Origin: Alphaproteobacteria bacterium
Lineage (GTDB): Bacteria > Pseudomonadota > Alphaproteobacteria > Rhizobiales > OSC116
DNA: 64,000 nt
Direction of reading: 5' to 3'
NCBI GenBank assembly: GCA_002400495.2
Contig: NVQL02000015.1
Span: 22,996 to 86,995, forward strand
Positions within the stretch are counted from its first letter, which is position 1, and each line of letters begins with the position of its first letter. Shown piece after piece: positions 23,643-33,172 of this stretch. The notes under the pieces were generated by a model. That model saw nothing but the letters and a program-made list of their open reading frames with translations, had not been told where the DNA came from and did no database searches. Position numbers and translations under genes: made by a program.

Positions 23643-24941
23643 ATGGCTAAAAAGTTAAATGTTTTGGTGTTGGGTTCTGGCGGGCGTGAACATGCTTTAT
23701 GTTATGGCATTGCCAAATCTTCCAAACTTAAAAAATTATATGTAGCGCCTGGGAATGGTGGCACTGATGATGTGGCACAGAGTGTTATTTTAGACATGAA
23801 AGACCATACTGAGATTGTTGAATTTTGCTTTGATAATGACATTGACTTTGTGGTGATTGGCCCTGAAGACCCGTTGGTTGATGGCTTAGCTGATAGTATA
23901 CGGGCGGCTGATATTTTGTGTTTTGGCCCGAGCAAAGAGGCGGCGCAAATTGAAGGCAGCAAAGGTTTTATGAAAGACCTGTGCCGTGAATTTGACATTC
24001 CGACGGCTAAATATGAACGTTTTTCGGAAGCTGAGGATGCCAAACGTTTCGCCAGCGAAATGGGTGCGCCGATTGTGGTTAAGGCCGATGGTTTGAGTGC
24101 TGGTAAAGGCGTGATTATTGCGCAAGATATGGCGGAAGCGCACAGGGCGATTGATGATATTTTTGGTGGTATGTTTGGTGCGGCTGGGGCTGAAGTGGTG
24201 ATTGAAGAATTTATGGTTGGCGAAGAAGCTAGCTTTTTTGCTTTGGTGAATGGCAATAATATTGCTGAGATGATTGGTGCGCAAGACCATAAAGCGGTTG
24301 GTGAAGGCGATGTTGGCCCTAACACTGGCGGTATGGGTGCTTATACACCTGCGCCTATTTTGGATGAGGCGATGACGCGGCGGGTGATGGATGAAATTAT
24401 AACCCCCACCGCCAATGCCATGGTGAAGCGCGGCACGCCGTTTGAAGGGGTGTTTTTCGCAGGCTTGATGATTACTGATGAAGGCCCTAAATTAATCGAA
24501 TATAATGCGCGGTTTGGCGACCCTGAAATTCAGGCCATCGTGATTAGATTGCAATCGGATATGTTGGAATTATTATTGGCAACTGCTGAAGATAGGCTTG
24601 AAGAATTGGACATAAAATGGTCTGATGAAACGGTGATGAATGTGGTGATGGCGACCCAAGGTTATCCGCTGAGCTATGAAAAAGGCAGTGTGATTGGCAA
24701 CCTTGCGAATGCGGCTGCTGGCGACAATATAAATATTTTCCACGCGGGGACAAAAGCTGATGGTGGAAACATCATAGCCAATGGCGGGCGCGTATTAAAT
24801 ATTGTGGCCCGCGCAAATAGCGTGACAGAGGCGGCCAAAGCTGCTTATGATGCAATTGATAATATTGACTGGCCAGAAGGCTTTTGTCGCAAAGATATTG
24901 GCCATCGTGCGATTGCCCGAGAAGCTGAAAATAAAGGTTAA
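23643..24941 (+). CDS. purD: Phosphoribosylamine-glycine ligase (GARS)
   Basis: The 432-residue ATP-grasp enzyme makes glycinamide ribonucleotide in step two of purine synthesis. It has VLVLGSGGREHALCY at the N-terminus, VIGPEDPLVDGLAD, the ATP-grasp segment PIVVKADGLSAGKGVIIAQD, QDHKAVGEGDVGPNTGGMGA and EYNARFGDPE for metal binding. Length is normal. It is divergent from xseA with a 99-bp gap, and the patatin gene follows after 4 bp. Confidence 0.97.
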   Translation: MAKKLNVLVLGSGGREHALCYGIAKSSKLKKLYVAPGNGGTDDVAQSVILDMKDHTEIVEFCFDNDIDFVVIGPEDPLVDGLADSIRAADILCFGPSKEAAQIEGSKGFMKDLCREFDIPTAKYERFSEAEDAKRFASEMGAPIVVKADGLSAGKGVIIAQDMAEAHRAIDDIFGGMFGAAGAEVVIEEFMVGEEASFFALVNGNNIAEMIGAQDHKAVGEGDVGPNTGGMGAYTPAPILDEAMTRRVMDEIITPTANAMVKRGTPFEGVFFAGLMITDEGPKLIEYNARFGDPEIQAIVIRLQSDMLELLLATAEDRLEELDIKWSDETVMNVVMATQGYPLSYEKGSVIGNLANAAAGDNINIFHAGTKADGGNIIANGGRVLNIVARANSVTEAAKAAYDAIDNIDWPEGFCRKDIGHRAIAREAENKG

Positions 24942-24945
24942 ATGA

Positions 24946-25842
24946 ATGGCGAATCCCCCACTTAAAATTGGTTTGGCACTTGGTGGCGGAGGGGCGCGTG
25001 GCCTTGCGCATATTTGGGCGATTAAGGCCATCGAAGAATTGGGGCTGAAAGTTGATTTGCTGGCTGGCACGTCTATTGGCGCGGTGATTGCTGCGGCGCA
25101 TGCTTCGGGCATAAATGGCGATGACATTGCGGGTTATATCGATGAGAACATGGCCAATGCAGGCAAAATTGCGGGGCAAATATTTTCGGCCAGTGCTAGT
25201 GAATTGGTCGATTTGCTCAACCCGTTTCAACCTGCTTTGGTCAATGGGTTGAAATTGATCCAAATATTAATGCCTGATACATTTGCTAGTGATTTTAATG
25301 AATTGAAAATTCCACTCAAAGTGATGACCACTAATTTTTATGAGGGCGGCGAACATATCATCACCAGCGGTGATTTGAAATTGGCCGTGGCGGCCAGCAT
25401 GGCGATACCTGCGGTTTTTAGCCCGGTTATCATCGGTCAGCAGGTTTATATTGATGGCGCTTATGCCAACCCAGTGCCTTATAGTGCGATATTGGATGAA
25501 TGTAATTTTTCGATTGCGATTAATGTCAATGGGCGGCCGATGAAAGACAAGCCGACCAAGACCAAGCTTAAAATTACCGCCAAATCCAAAGCGCGGGCTT
25601 TGGAAGAAGCTAAGAGAATGCAAGTGCCCAACAGCCGCGATGTGCTTTATGCTTCTAACCAATTGATGCAAAACGCCATTATGGCCGAAAAGCTCAAGCT
25701 GAGCGCGCCCAATATATATATTGATGCGCCGATTGACCAATTTAAGGTGATGGATTTTCATAAAGCCAAAGATATTTTACGTGCCACTGAGCCAATGAAA
25801 GATGAGCTAAAACGTAAAATTGCTGCGTATTTAGATGTTTAA
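24946..25842 (+). CDS. Patatin-like phospholipase family protein
   Basis: The 298-residue protein has the patatin Ser-Asp dyad site: the oxyanion loop GGGGARGLAH (about residues 12-21), the nucleophile motif GTSIG (about 43-47) and the DGAYANPVP motif near residue 168. RssA-type bacterial patatins are cytosolic or membrane-associated lipid hydrolases of uncertain substrate. It probably shares a transcript with purD and overlaps the convergent GFA gene by 4 bp. Confidence 0.87.
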   Translation: MANPPLKIGLALGGGGARGLAHIWAIKAIEELGLKVDLLAGTSIGAVIAAAHASGINGDDIAGYIDENMANAGKIAGQIFSASASELVDLLNPFQPALVNGLKLIQILMPDTFASDFNELKIPLKVMTTNFYEGGEHIITSGDLKLAVAASMAIPAVFSPVIIGQQVYIDGAYANPVPYSAILDECNFSIAINVNGRPMKDKPTKTKLKITAKSKARALEEAKRMQVPNSRDVLYASNQLMQNAIMAEKLKLSAPNIYIDAPIDQFKVMDFHKAKDILRATEPMKDELKRKIAAYLDV

Positions 25843-26201
25843 TCGGTAAATTTCCAGCTGTCGGCACCATCGAAATGTCGAATGCGGTATTGTGCTAAAA
25901 TTTTGGGATCAAGTAGAGCCATATTAAGTGCCATGCGCTCATCTTCGCCGCGTTTGACACTCCACCAATGGGTGGTGCAACCACAGGTTTTGCAGGTGTG
26001 GAACGCCAAAGATGCGTCTTTGCGCTTATAGGCTAATGTCGCGCTTTCTGGCATGGTGATTTCGGCATCTTTTTCGAGCGTATGTGCCCAGAGCGTGCCT
26101 AATTTACTGCATATTGAGCAATTACATTTAATGAGCCATTCGGGTTGAATGTTGAGTTTGAATTTTACGGCGCCGCAATGGCAAGATGCTTGGACGGTCA
26201 T
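25839..26201 (-). CDS. GFA (glutathione-dependent formaldehyde-activating-like) family protein
   Basis: The 120-residue zinc protein has the family cysteine pattern: CHCGAVKF (residues 7-9), CNCSICSKLG (around 28-33) and CKTCGC (around 77-82). Some GFA proteins bind glutathione or S-hydroxymethylglutathione, but most are of unknown use. It is a single gene, divergent from the iron-uptake operon. Confidence 0.85.
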   Translation of the reverse strand: MTVQASCHCGAVKFKLNIQPEWLIKCNCSICSKLGTLWAHTLEKDAEITMPESATLAYKRKDASLAFHTCKTCGCTTHWWSVKRGEDERMALNMALLDPKILAQYRIRHFDGADSWKFTD

Positions 26202-26284
26202 TTTATTTCCTATTTTTGACTATCATTGAGTGAAAAACCTGATAAGTCAAATTGAAACAACCGCTGAATATGCAATTGACAGCG

Positions 26285-26307
26285 ATTTGCATTTGCAATA
26301 AGTTGCA
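26285..26307 (+). promoter_or_regulatory. Possible iron-regulator site upstream of the siderophore importer
   Basis: TTTGCATTTGCAATAAGTTGCA contains three TTGCA-type units just downstream of a TTGACA box (26276). Alphaproteobacterial Fur/Mur proteins bind TGCA-rich repeats of this sort, and the downstream operon imports iron. The identification is tentative. Confidence 0.3.
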
Positions 26308-26346
26308 CCCACCCCCACGCTTTTGAAAATTATTCAGAGTGTAACA

Positions 26347-27258
26347 ATGAAAAAAAATCTATTTAAAGCAGGTATAGCCGCTTTGGTGCTATCTGCGGTT
26401 CAACTCACCCCGACATTTGCCGAAAGCTTTAGCATTGAAACCGCTAAAGGTGACGTGAGCATTGCGCAAGTGCCGCAAAAAATTGCGGCTTTTGATGTGG
26501 CGGTTATCGACAATCTCGACGCGCTTGGCATTAAGCCAGCGGGTATTTTGAACGGGCTGTATGTTGATTATCTTGATCATGTATCTGCTAGTGATGCGGT
26601 TAAATTGGGCACATTTTTTGAGCCTGATTTTGAGGCGGTGAATGCCCTTGCGCCCGACATGATTATTGTGGCGACGCGTAGTGCTAAATATCTTGAAGAG
26701 CTTGGAAAAATTGCACCTGCGGTTGACTTGACCAGTGAGTGGGAAGGATTTATGCAAGCTAGCATTGATGCGTTTAAACAAACTGCAAAATTGGTGGGCA
26801 AAACTGCTGAAGGTGATGTTTTGGTGGCTAAGCTTGAAGCTTCAGCCGATGATTTACGCAGCTTGGTGAAAGACAAAGGCAAGACATTGATTATTATGAC
26901 CAATGGGCCGAAAATTTCGGCGTTTGGCTCTGGCTCGCGCTTTGGTTGGGTGCATGATGATTTGGGTATTGTGCCTGCGATTGATGATGTGGAAGCGGTG
27001 ACGCATGGTGAAGCGGTGACGCATGAATTTGTGTTGAATGCCAACCCAGATTGGTTGATTGTGGTTGACCGTAGCGCGGCCGTTGGCCAAGACGGCAGTG
27101 CCAAAGCCACTTTGGACAATGAATTGATAGCTAAAACAACGGCTTGGCAAAAGGGGCAAGTTATCTATGTGAACTCAGCCACTTGGTATATTAGCGGCAA
27201 TGGCATTCAAGCCATGCAAGCGTCAATTGACGAGTTAACCGCAGCTTATAGCAAGTGA
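26347..27258 (+). CDS. Iron-siderophore ABC transporter, periplasmic binding protein
   Basis: This class III binding protein has about 303 residues, a signal peptide (MKKNLFKAGIAAL... ending TFAES) and two lobes joined by a long helix. It resembles FatB/YclQ-type proteins. The start of the mature part, SIETAKGDVSIAQVPQKIAA, and the segment APDMIIVATRSAKYLEELGK are typical. ATG at 26347 is chosen over the TTG at 26323 because the signal peptide begins there. It binds a ferric siderophore and hands it to the permeases encoded downstream. Confidence 0.9.
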   Translation: MKKNLFKAGIAALVLSAVQLTPTFAESFSIETAKGDVSIAQVPQKIAAFDVAVIDNLDALGIKPAGILNGLYVDYLDHVSASDAVKLGTFFEPDFEAVNALAPDMIIVATRSAKYLEELGKIAPAVDLTSEWEGFMQASIDAFKQTAKLVGKTAEGDVLVAKLEASADDLRSLVKDKGKTLIIMTNGPKISAFGSGSRFGWVHDDLGIVPAIDDVEAVTHGEAVTHEFVLNANPDWLIVVDRSAAVGQDGSAKATLDNELIAKTTAWQKGQVIYVNSATWYISGNGIQAMQASIDELTAAYSK

Positions 27259-27265
27259 AAGCGCT

Positions 27266-27293
27266 CAAAGGATGAGTGATTGCTCATCCTTTG
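27266..27293 (+). other. Intercistronic hairpin after the binding-protein gene
   Basis: CAAAGGATGAG and CTCATCCTTTG form a perfect 11-bp stem with a 6-nt loop, 8 bp after the stop and before the permease gene. With no T-tract it likely stabilises the 5' message or causes partial termination, giving more binding protein than permease. Confidence 0.6.
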
Positions 27294-27303
27294 ACCTCCC
27301 CAT

Positions 27304-28260
27304 ATGTTTTTAAAATATTTTTTTGCTTTTATATTCCTGCTATTTTTATTTGTCTTCAGCTTGTTTGTGGGGGTGAGTGATTTTGACCTTTTTGGCGCTT
27401 GGGCTGATGAAGGTGATCAGCAGTTGATTTTGCTGGCCAGCCGACTGCCGCGCAGCTTTGCGGTGGTTTTGACAGGCAGTGCATTGGCGATTGTTGGCGC
27501 GATTATGCAGATGATTGCGCATAATAAATTTGTTGAACCAACCACCGCGGGCACTATGGATAGCGCGGCTTTGGGCATATTGGTTGCCACTATTTTTATA
27601 CCCACTTCTAGCTTGATGATTAAGATGTTAATTGCCACGGTGTTTGCGCTGGTCGGCTCGTGGGTGTTTTTGCGGATATTGCGCCGCCTGCCCGTCACCA
27701 ACCCATTATTGGTGCCATTGGTTGGCATTATGCTGGGCGGGATTATTGGGGCGGTGGCGAATTTTATCGCTTATGAGACGGATCTGATCCAATATTTAAC
27801 GGTGTGGATGCATGGTGATTTTTCGGGAATATTACGCGGGCGTTATGAAATGTTGTGGCTGACTTTTGGCCTGTCGCTGTGCGCCTATTTTATTGCCGAT
27901 CAGCTGACCATTGTTGGCATGGGTAAGGATATGGCGGTTAATTTGGGGCTGAATTACCGTACCATTGTTAGTTTGGGGTTGATTATTGTGGCTATGGTCA
28001 CGGCTATTATTGTGGCGACGGTAGGGATGATTCCGTTTATTGGGCTGATTATTCCTAACATTGTCAATCGGTTTATGGGTGATAATTTACGCCATGCCCT
28101 GCCCGTTATCGCTTATATTGGGGCTTGTTTTACTTTGATTTGCGATATTTTTGGGCGGTTGATTATTTACCCGTATGAAGTGCCGATTGCTGCCATCATT
28201 GGGGTGATTGGGGCGGCGGTTTTCATCTATCTGTTGTTGAGGAGGGATGTGCATGCTTAA
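27304..28260 (+). CDS. Iron-siderophore ABC transporter permease 1 (FecCD family)
   Basis: The 318-residue protein has about nine helices in the BtuC/FecCD fold. It includes LPRSFAVVLTGSALAIVGAIMQ near residue 50 and the coupling region VGMIPFIGLIIPNIVNRFMG near 245. With permease 2 it forms the inner membrane channel. ATG at 27304 follows ACCTCCCCAT, with a poor ribosome site, so downstream starts cannot be ruled out. It overlaps permease 2 by 8 bp. Confidence 0.9.
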   Translation: MFLKYFFAFIFLLFLFVFSLFVGVSDFDLFGAWADEGDQQLILLASRLPRSFAVVLTGSALAIVGAIMQMIAHNKFVEPTTAGTMDSAALGILVATIFIPTSSLMIKMLIATVFALVGSWVFLRILRRLPVTNPLLVPLVGIMLGGIIGAVANFIAYETDLIQYLTVWMHGDFSGILRGRYEMLWLTFGLSLCAYFIADQLTIVGMGKDMAVNLGLNYRTIVSLGLIIVAMVTAIIVATVGMIPFIGLIIPNIVNRFMGDNLRHALPVIAYIGACFTLICDIFGRLIIYPYEVPIAAIIGVIGAAVFIYLLLRRDVHA

Positions 28261-29221
28261 AACATCTTGGTTTAAGACAGATAAGCATATCATCATCGCA
28301 CTTAGCTTGTTGGCGGCCTTGTTGTGCATCTTGTTTTTGACTTATGGTGCCAAGGGTCAATGGGGGTTTGTGTTGAGCTTTCGTGGGGTGAAGATTTTTG
28401 CATTGGTGCTGATTGCTGTGGCGATTGCGGTATCGACCGTATTGTTTCATACCATTACCCATAACCGCATCATCACGCCGGCGATTATGGGGTTTGACGC
28501 GTTATATGTGTTTATTCAGACCAGTTTATTGTTTTTCTTGGGCGTTATAGAGTTTATAAACCTTAGTGGCATGGGCAAATATTTGTTGAATATCGTCATT
28601 ATGGTGGCTTTGTTTTTGGGCTTGTTTCATTGGTTGTTTTTAAAAGCCAATCGGTCGATTTTTTTGCTGGCGCTAACTGGCATTATCATTGGTATATTTT
28701 TTCGTAACCTGTCTTATTTTATCTTTCGGTTGCTTGACCCGAATATGTTTGCGGTGTTGCAGGGTGAGTTATTTTCGTCATTCAATGCGGTTGAGACAGA
28801 TTTGCTCGGCATTTCGGCGGTGATAATTGGCCTGTGTTTGGTGCCGATATATTTGATGCGTTATAAGTTGGATATTCTGGCTTTGGGGCGGGACAAAGCC
28901 ATTGCTTTGGGCATTAATTATAAGCCGAATGTGTTTGGGTTGTTGGCGGTCATTGCCATATTGGTGAGTGTGTCGACGGCTTTGGTGGGGCCGATTACGT
29001 TTTTTGGCTTGTTGGTGTCTAATTTGGCTTATCTGATTGTCAAAAACCAAAACCATGTCAATTTATTGATTGTGGCTTGTTTGATTGCCATTTGCACTTT
29101 GGTGGGTGGGCAATTTATTTTTGAAAAATTACTTGGCTTGCAAGGCACTCTGAGCATTGTGATTGAATGTTTGGGCGGCATTACATTCATTTGGATATTG
29201 TTGAGGACACATAGAAGATGA
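28253..29221 (+). CDS. Iron-siderophore ABC transporter permease 2 (FecCD family)
   Basis: This protein of about 322 residues is a second FecCD-type permease, paralogous to the first. It has VLFHTITHNRIITPAIMGFD near residue 65 and the coupling segment LVGPITFFGLLVSNLAYLIV near 250. ATG at 28253 is preferred to 28247 because GGAGGG lies exactly 6 nt before it. The two permeases form a heterodimer in this importer class. Its end overlaps the ATPase gene by 4 bp (ATGA). Confidence 0.9.
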   Translation: MLKTSWFKTDKHIIIALSLLAALLCILFLTYGAKGQWGFVLSFRGVKIFALVLIAVAIAVSTVLFHTITHNRIITPAIMGFDALYVFIQTSLLFFLGVIEFINLSGMGKYLLNIVIMVALFLGLFHWLFLKANRSIFLLALTGIIIGIFFRNLSYFIFRLLDPNMFAVLQGELFSSFNAVETDLLGISAVIIGLCLVPIYLMRYKLDILALGRDKAIALGINYKPNVFGLLAVIAILVSVSTALVGPITFFGLLVSNLAYLIVKNQNHVNLLIVACLIAICTLVGGQFIFEKLLGLQGTLSIVIECLGGITFIWILLRTHRR

Positions 29222-29976
29222 TTAAAGTTCAGAATATATCGAAAAAGCTCGGGGCGAAATTGGTACTAGATGAGGTTAATTTTAGCCTTAAAAAAGGCGG
29301 CATTACGGCGATTATTGGGGCGAATGGGGCGGGAAAATCTACCTTGCTTTCGCTGATGGCGCGGTTGTTGCCGCTTGATTGCGGCCAGATAAGTTTTGAT
29401 GATTTGGACACTGGTAAAACACCGAGTGATGTGTTGGCTAAGAAAATTAGTATTTTGACCCAGAGCAACTATATTAGTGCGCGGTTGACGGTGCTGCAAT
29501 TGGTGATGTTTGGGCGGTTTCCGCATCATAAAGGGCGGCCACAGAAAGCCGATCACGCGCATGTGGCGAAAATACTGGAGCTGATGGAATTGGATGAAAT
29601 TGCTGATCGGTTTATTGACCAGCTATCGGGCGGGCAGCAGCAGCGGGCTTATATTGCGATGATTTTAAGCCAAGATAGCGATTATATTTTGCTTGATGAG
29701 CCGCTGAATAATCTGGATATGAAACATGCGCGTAACATTATGCAGAGCCTGCGCAAGATTGCTGATGAAATGAATAAAAGTATTATTTTGGTGATCCATG
29801 ACATTAATTTTGCTGCGGCTTATAGTGATTTATTCATCGCGCTTAAAGATGGCAAAATTATTGTTCAAGGCAGTGTTGATGAGGTGATGACTGAAGGTAA
29901 TATTGAGCTTATTTATGACATGCAGGTTGACATTAAAACAATTGATGGCAAAAAACATGCTTTTTACTACACATAA
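29218..29976 (+). CDS. Iron-siderophore ABC transporter ATP-binding protein
   Basis: The 252-residue ATPase has Walker A GANGAGKST (about 34-42), the signature LSGGQQQRAYIAMILSQ (about 137), Walker B YILLDEP and the switch His in VIHDINFAA. It powers siderophore import through the two FecCD permeases. No TonB-dependent outer membrane receptor lies in the window, so that part must be encoded elsewhere. Confidence 0.95.
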   Translation: MIKVQNISKKLGAKLVLDEVNFSLKKGGITAIIGANGAGKSTLLSLMARLLPLDCGQISFDDLDTGKTPSDVLAKKISILTQSNYISARLTVLQLVMFGRFPHHKGRPQKADHAHVAKILELMELDEIADRFIDQLSGGQQQRAYIAMILSQDSDYILLDEPLNNLDMKHARNIMQSLRKIADEMNKSIILVIHDINFAAAYSDLFIALKDGKIIVQGSVDEVMTEGNIELIYDMQVDIKTIDGKKHAFYYT

Positions 29977-30000
29977 CCGCACTTTAAATTAGGAGATAAT

Positions 30001-30300
30001 ATGAAAACTTCAACAGACATTAAGACAGAATCGGCACATAAATATATCGCGCAGCTTTGTAAGCATTTTGCGCATAAAGTTGAATCAACTTTTAGCATTG
30101 ACCATGAGGCCAAGACTGCAGAAGGGTTGACCAAATTCCCCATGGGACAGGCGGTTTTTACCGCCAAAGACAATGTTTTGAGCGTCCGTGCCGAATGTGA
30201 GAATGAGCAAGCGTGCAAAGCCATGCAAGGGGTGTTTGACTCGCATATCGTTAAATTCGCTTTTAGAGAAGAGCTTGAATATAAATGGTTGATTGAATAG
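30001..30300 (+). CDS. DUF2218 family protein
   Basis: The 99-residue protein matches DUF2218: SAHKYIAQLCKHFAHKVES at the start, a central PMGQAVFTAKDNVLSVRAE strand pair and the C-terminal LEYKWLIE. The family is small and cytosolic, often next to siderophore uptake genes, with no proven function. TTAGGAGATAAT precedes the ATG, a strong site 24 bp after the ATPase gene, so it belongs to the iron operon. Confidence 0.85.
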   Translation: MKTSTDIKTESAHKYIAQLCKHFAHKVESTFSIDHEAKTAEGLTKFPMGQAVFTAKDNVLSVRAECENEQACKAMQGVFDSHIVKFAFREELEYKWLIE

Positions 30301-30457
30301 GGTTATTACAATTATCATTATGCTTTCGTATGATAGACTCTAAGCTTGTGCATATGGTCTTGCCAAGCTTTCTATATTAGGAAGCTTGACTAATCATTCA
30401 CGATTTATTTACCATTTTCGGCAATCATACAGATCTATTCTAATTTAAACCTACGTG

Positions 30458-30820
30458 ATGATGCCTACAATAACCCAAATACCGACCGCACAAATGAAAC
30501 CTGCTAAAAATAGCGAAAAGCGCGCCATGTGGCTTGCGTTGTTATTTGGCATTGGGCTTTTATTAAGCAGTTTTGCTTTAAGCCTTGCGCCGAAAGCTGG
30601 TGCTAAAGTTGCGGTGTTTACTTTGCCTTGGGCAACAAATAATCAAGCCATTTTTACCATAGCGCGCGCCAATGCAAATATTGCAGCGTTGGGCAAGGTT
30701 GAATGGATTGCCATTGCTGCCGATGATCAGACAAATTTAGTTTCGCGCCTCTATCAAGCGGGTGCGTTTTTAGTGATTGATGCGGCTTTGCTCATTTCGT
30801 GTGGTGTCATCTCAAATTAA
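30458..30820 (+). CDS. Hypothetical membrane-anchored protein
   Basis: This protein of about 120 residues is not recognised. After a polar N-terminus comes one helix (about residues 27-46, [19 protein letters not shown]), then a region of about 55 residues likely in the periplasm, then a second hydrophobic segment ([19 protein letters not shown]). Starts at 30455 (GTG), 30458 or 30461 are possible and none has a clear ribosome site. It precedes the chemoreceptor gene with only 20 bp between stop and start, so joint expression and a link to signalling are possible. Confidence 0.5.
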   Translation: MMPTITQIPTAQMKPAKNSEKRAMWLALLFGIGLLLSSFALSLAPKAGAKVAVFTLPWATNNQAIFTIARANANIAALGKVEWIAIAADDQTNLVSRLYQAGAFLVIDAALLISCGVISN

Positions 30821-30840
30821 GAAAAGTTAGGGAAATGAAA

Positions 30841-32316
30841 ATGAAAAATATGATTACAGATGAAGGAATTGATGGGTTTAGAGCTTCGTTCGGCAAGTTC
30901 TTTTTTCCATTTTTGTGGGCTAATTTTTTAGCTGTCACGGCAATGCAATTTTATAATGAAGTGTATTTGGCAACATGGATTGCTGGCATTGGATTTATAT
31001 CGGCGGCGGTGCCGACGTTTTTATGGTATAAAAGTGGTGCGATCGCCGCAACTCGCTATACCAGCTCTGCATCCATGGCGATTTTAGTGGTTATATTGAT
31101 CAATGCATTTAGCGGCACGGATTACCAAATTGACATTCATATGTATATTTTTGCCACCATTGCCATTATGGCAGGGTGGATTGATTGGCGCGCGGTTATT
31201 GTTTTTGTGGCAGTGATTGCGGTGCATCATTTGGTATTGAATTTCCTTTATCCGCTGGCTATTTTTCCCGAAGGGGCGAATTTATTGCGGGTGATTTTTC
31301 ATGCAGGTGTTTTGATATTACAAGCGTCATTTTTGGTTTGGTTGATACAGCGGCTTAGCTCGTCAATCCAATCGGCCGATGATGCGGTGCAGGAAGCCAA
31401 TGAGGCGCAGAAATCGGCTGAAAAATTGTCGCTTGAGCGTAATGAAGCTGGTGAAACAATTACCCAACGGCAACAAGAAGTTGAAGATTTAATCATTAAC
31501 TTTAAAACAAATGTGAGCCAAGCGTTGGAAAATGTCACTGGCAATAGCAGCCAAATGAAGAAAATTGCCAGTGATTTGACTGAAATATCTGATAACGCAT
31601 CGGGGCAAGTTTCGTTGGCATCAGATAGTTCGCAAGATGCGTCTAAAAATGTTAACACTGTGGCGGTGGCAGCTGAGGAGCTTTCTTCATCGATTGGTGA
31701 GATCACTCGACAAGTTGAACAAACCAACAGCATTGTGAAAAAAGCCAGCGAACAGGCGATACAAACCAATGAACAAGTGATTAGTTTGAGCGAAAAAAGC
31801 CAAAAAATTGGCGCTGTGGTTTCGTTGATTCAAGACATTGCTGAGCAAACCAATTTGTTGGCGCTGAACGCCACCATTGAAGCGGCGCGGGCTGGTGAAA
31901 TGGGCAAAGGCTTTGCGGTTGTGGCTTCTGAAGTTAAAAACCTTGCCAACCAAACAGCTAAAGCCACCGAAGAAATTTCGGCGCAAGTGACTGACATTCA
32001 AACATCAACCAAAGATGCAGTTGAGGGCATTCAGGAAATTACCAAAATTATGAGCGAAGTGGACGAATATACAACCGCCATTGGCTCATCTGTGTCACAA
32101 CAAAATGAGGCGACTATTGAGATTTCGGACAATGTATCACAAGCCTCTGACGGCACACAGGATGTGGCCAGCAATATGGGCAATATATCTAAAACCATAG
32201 AGCAAACAAATAAATCGGCAAGCCAAGTGGCCGAAATGTCTGGTCAGATGGATGTTCAAATTGACGATTTAAAAGGCTCGATTGATGATTTCTTAAAGAA
32301 TGTAGCGAGGGCTTAA
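30841..32316 (+). CDS. Methyl-accepting chemotaxis protein with multi-helix membrane sensor
   Basis: The product, about 491 residues, has five to six helices in the first 190 residues, no sizeable periplasmic domain and no evident HAMP. A coiled coil and the conserved signalling tip [20 protein letters not shown] follow. Such receptors probably sense membrane or cytosolic signals. ATG at 30841 is chosen because AGGGA lies 7 nt upstream; the track start at 30799 would overlap the previous gene. A terminator follows at 32337. Confidence 0.88.
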   Translation: MKNMITDEGIDGFRASFGKFFFPFLWANFLAVTAMQFYNEVYLATWIAGIGFISAAVPTFLWYKSGAIAATRYTSSASMAILVVILINAFSGTDYQIDIHMYIFATIAIMAGWIDWRAVIVFVAVIAVHHLVLNFLYPLAIFPEGANLLRVIFHAGVLILQASFLVWLIQRLSSSIQSADDAVQEANEAQKSAEKLSLERNEAGETITQRQQEVEDLIINFKTNVSQALENVTGNSSQMKKIASDLTEISDNASGQVSLASDSSQDASKNVNTVAVAAEELSSSIGEITRQVEQTNSIVKKASEQAIQTNEQVISLSEKSQKIGAVVSLIQDIAEQTNLLALNATIEAARAGEMGKGFAVVASEVKNLANQTAKATEEISAQVTDIQTSTKDAVEGIQEITKIMSEVDEYTTAIGSSVSQQNEATIEISDNVSQASDGTQDVASNMGNISKTIEQTNKSASQVAEMSGQMDVQIDDLKGSIDDFLKNVARA

Positions 32317-32336
32317 TTTTATCTGTTTACGAAGAA

Positions 32337-32363
32337 GGCCGCTTTTTGAGCGGTCTTTTTTTT
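32337..32363 (+). terminator. Rho-independent terminator after the chemoreceptor gene
   Basis: GGCCGCT-TTTTG-AGCGGTC followed by eight T residues is a classic intrinsic terminator, 20 bp after the stop codon. Confidence 0.88.
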
Positions 32364-32443
32364 GGCCTATATTGGCTAAATTAACCTTTTACCTGACAGT
32401 ATTTATCAGTAGAATGGGGTATGGTGAGGAATAGGAGATTGCC

Positions 32444-33061
32444 ATGACCAAAACTGACTTTAAGAAAACACTTAAGAAATTTTACAACCCGAAGCCGAAA
32501 CGATATGAAATTATTGAAATTCCGAAGATGAATTTTTTAATGATTGATGGCAAGGGTGTGCCCGGCACATCACAAGCTTATATTGACTCGTTGGCGGCTT
32601 TATACCCGTTGACCTATAAGCTTAAATTTATGGCCAAGGCGATGGATCAGGATTATGTTGTGCCATCGCTGCAAGCTTTGTGGTGGGCAGATGATATGAA
32701 TGATTTTGTGGCAGGCAACAAACATAATTGGCAATGGACATTGATGTTGATGCAGCCTGAGTGGATTACGCCCGATATGGTTGGGCAAGCGCGCGTGGAT
32801 GTGGAGGCGAAAAAAGATGCGCCTAAACTGTTGCAAAATGTGCGGTTTGAAGCTTATGACGAGGGGATGGTGGCGCAATATTTACACATTGGCTCTTATG
32901 ATGATGAGGGGCCCGTTCTTAAATTTATGCATAAAGAATTTATCCCTGCTGAGGGCTATAGAATGCATGGCAAGCATCATGAGATTTATATATCCGACCC
33001 ACGTAAAGTGGCGGCAGTGAAGCTTAAAACTATTCTTAGACATCCAGTTATAGTTGTTTAG
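32444..33061 (+). CDS. GyrI-like (SOUL/effector-binding domain) protein
   Basis: The 205-residue protein begins MTKTDFKKTLKKFYNPKPKR and continues IIEIPKMNFLMIDGKGVPGT, the opening of stand-alone GyrI-like small-molecule-binding proteins. HIGSYDDEGPVLKFMHKEFI and GKHHEIYISDPRKV near the C-terminus are characteristic. Relatives act as effector-binding domains or bind toxic compounds; the ligand here is unknown. AATAGGAGATTGCC precedes the start. No partner gene is attached. Confidence 0.85.
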   Translation: MTKTDFKKTLKKFYNPKPKRYEIIEIPKMNFLMIDGKGVPGTSQAYIDSLAALYPLTYKLKFMAKAMDQDYVVPSLQALWWADDMNDFVAGNKHNWQWTLMLMQPEWITPDMVGQARVDVEAKKDAPKLLQNVRFEAYDEGMVAQYLHIGSYDDEGPVLKFMHKEFIPAEGYRMHGKHHEIYISDPRKVAAVKLKTILRHPVIVV

Positions 33062-33172
33062 TACTATGATAATTATGTAGTTTGTTAACTTATAGTTGCT
33101 ATACCTTATTGAAATTGAATAAGGCGAAGCTAATTACAATTGTCGCCATCATTACCTTGTGTCGGGAACAAT

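Noticed and set aside
23702-24325. 207-aa minus-strand ORF opposite purD.
   Set aside because: purD motifs are complete on the plus strand; the antisense product is Ser/Pro-rich with no domain.
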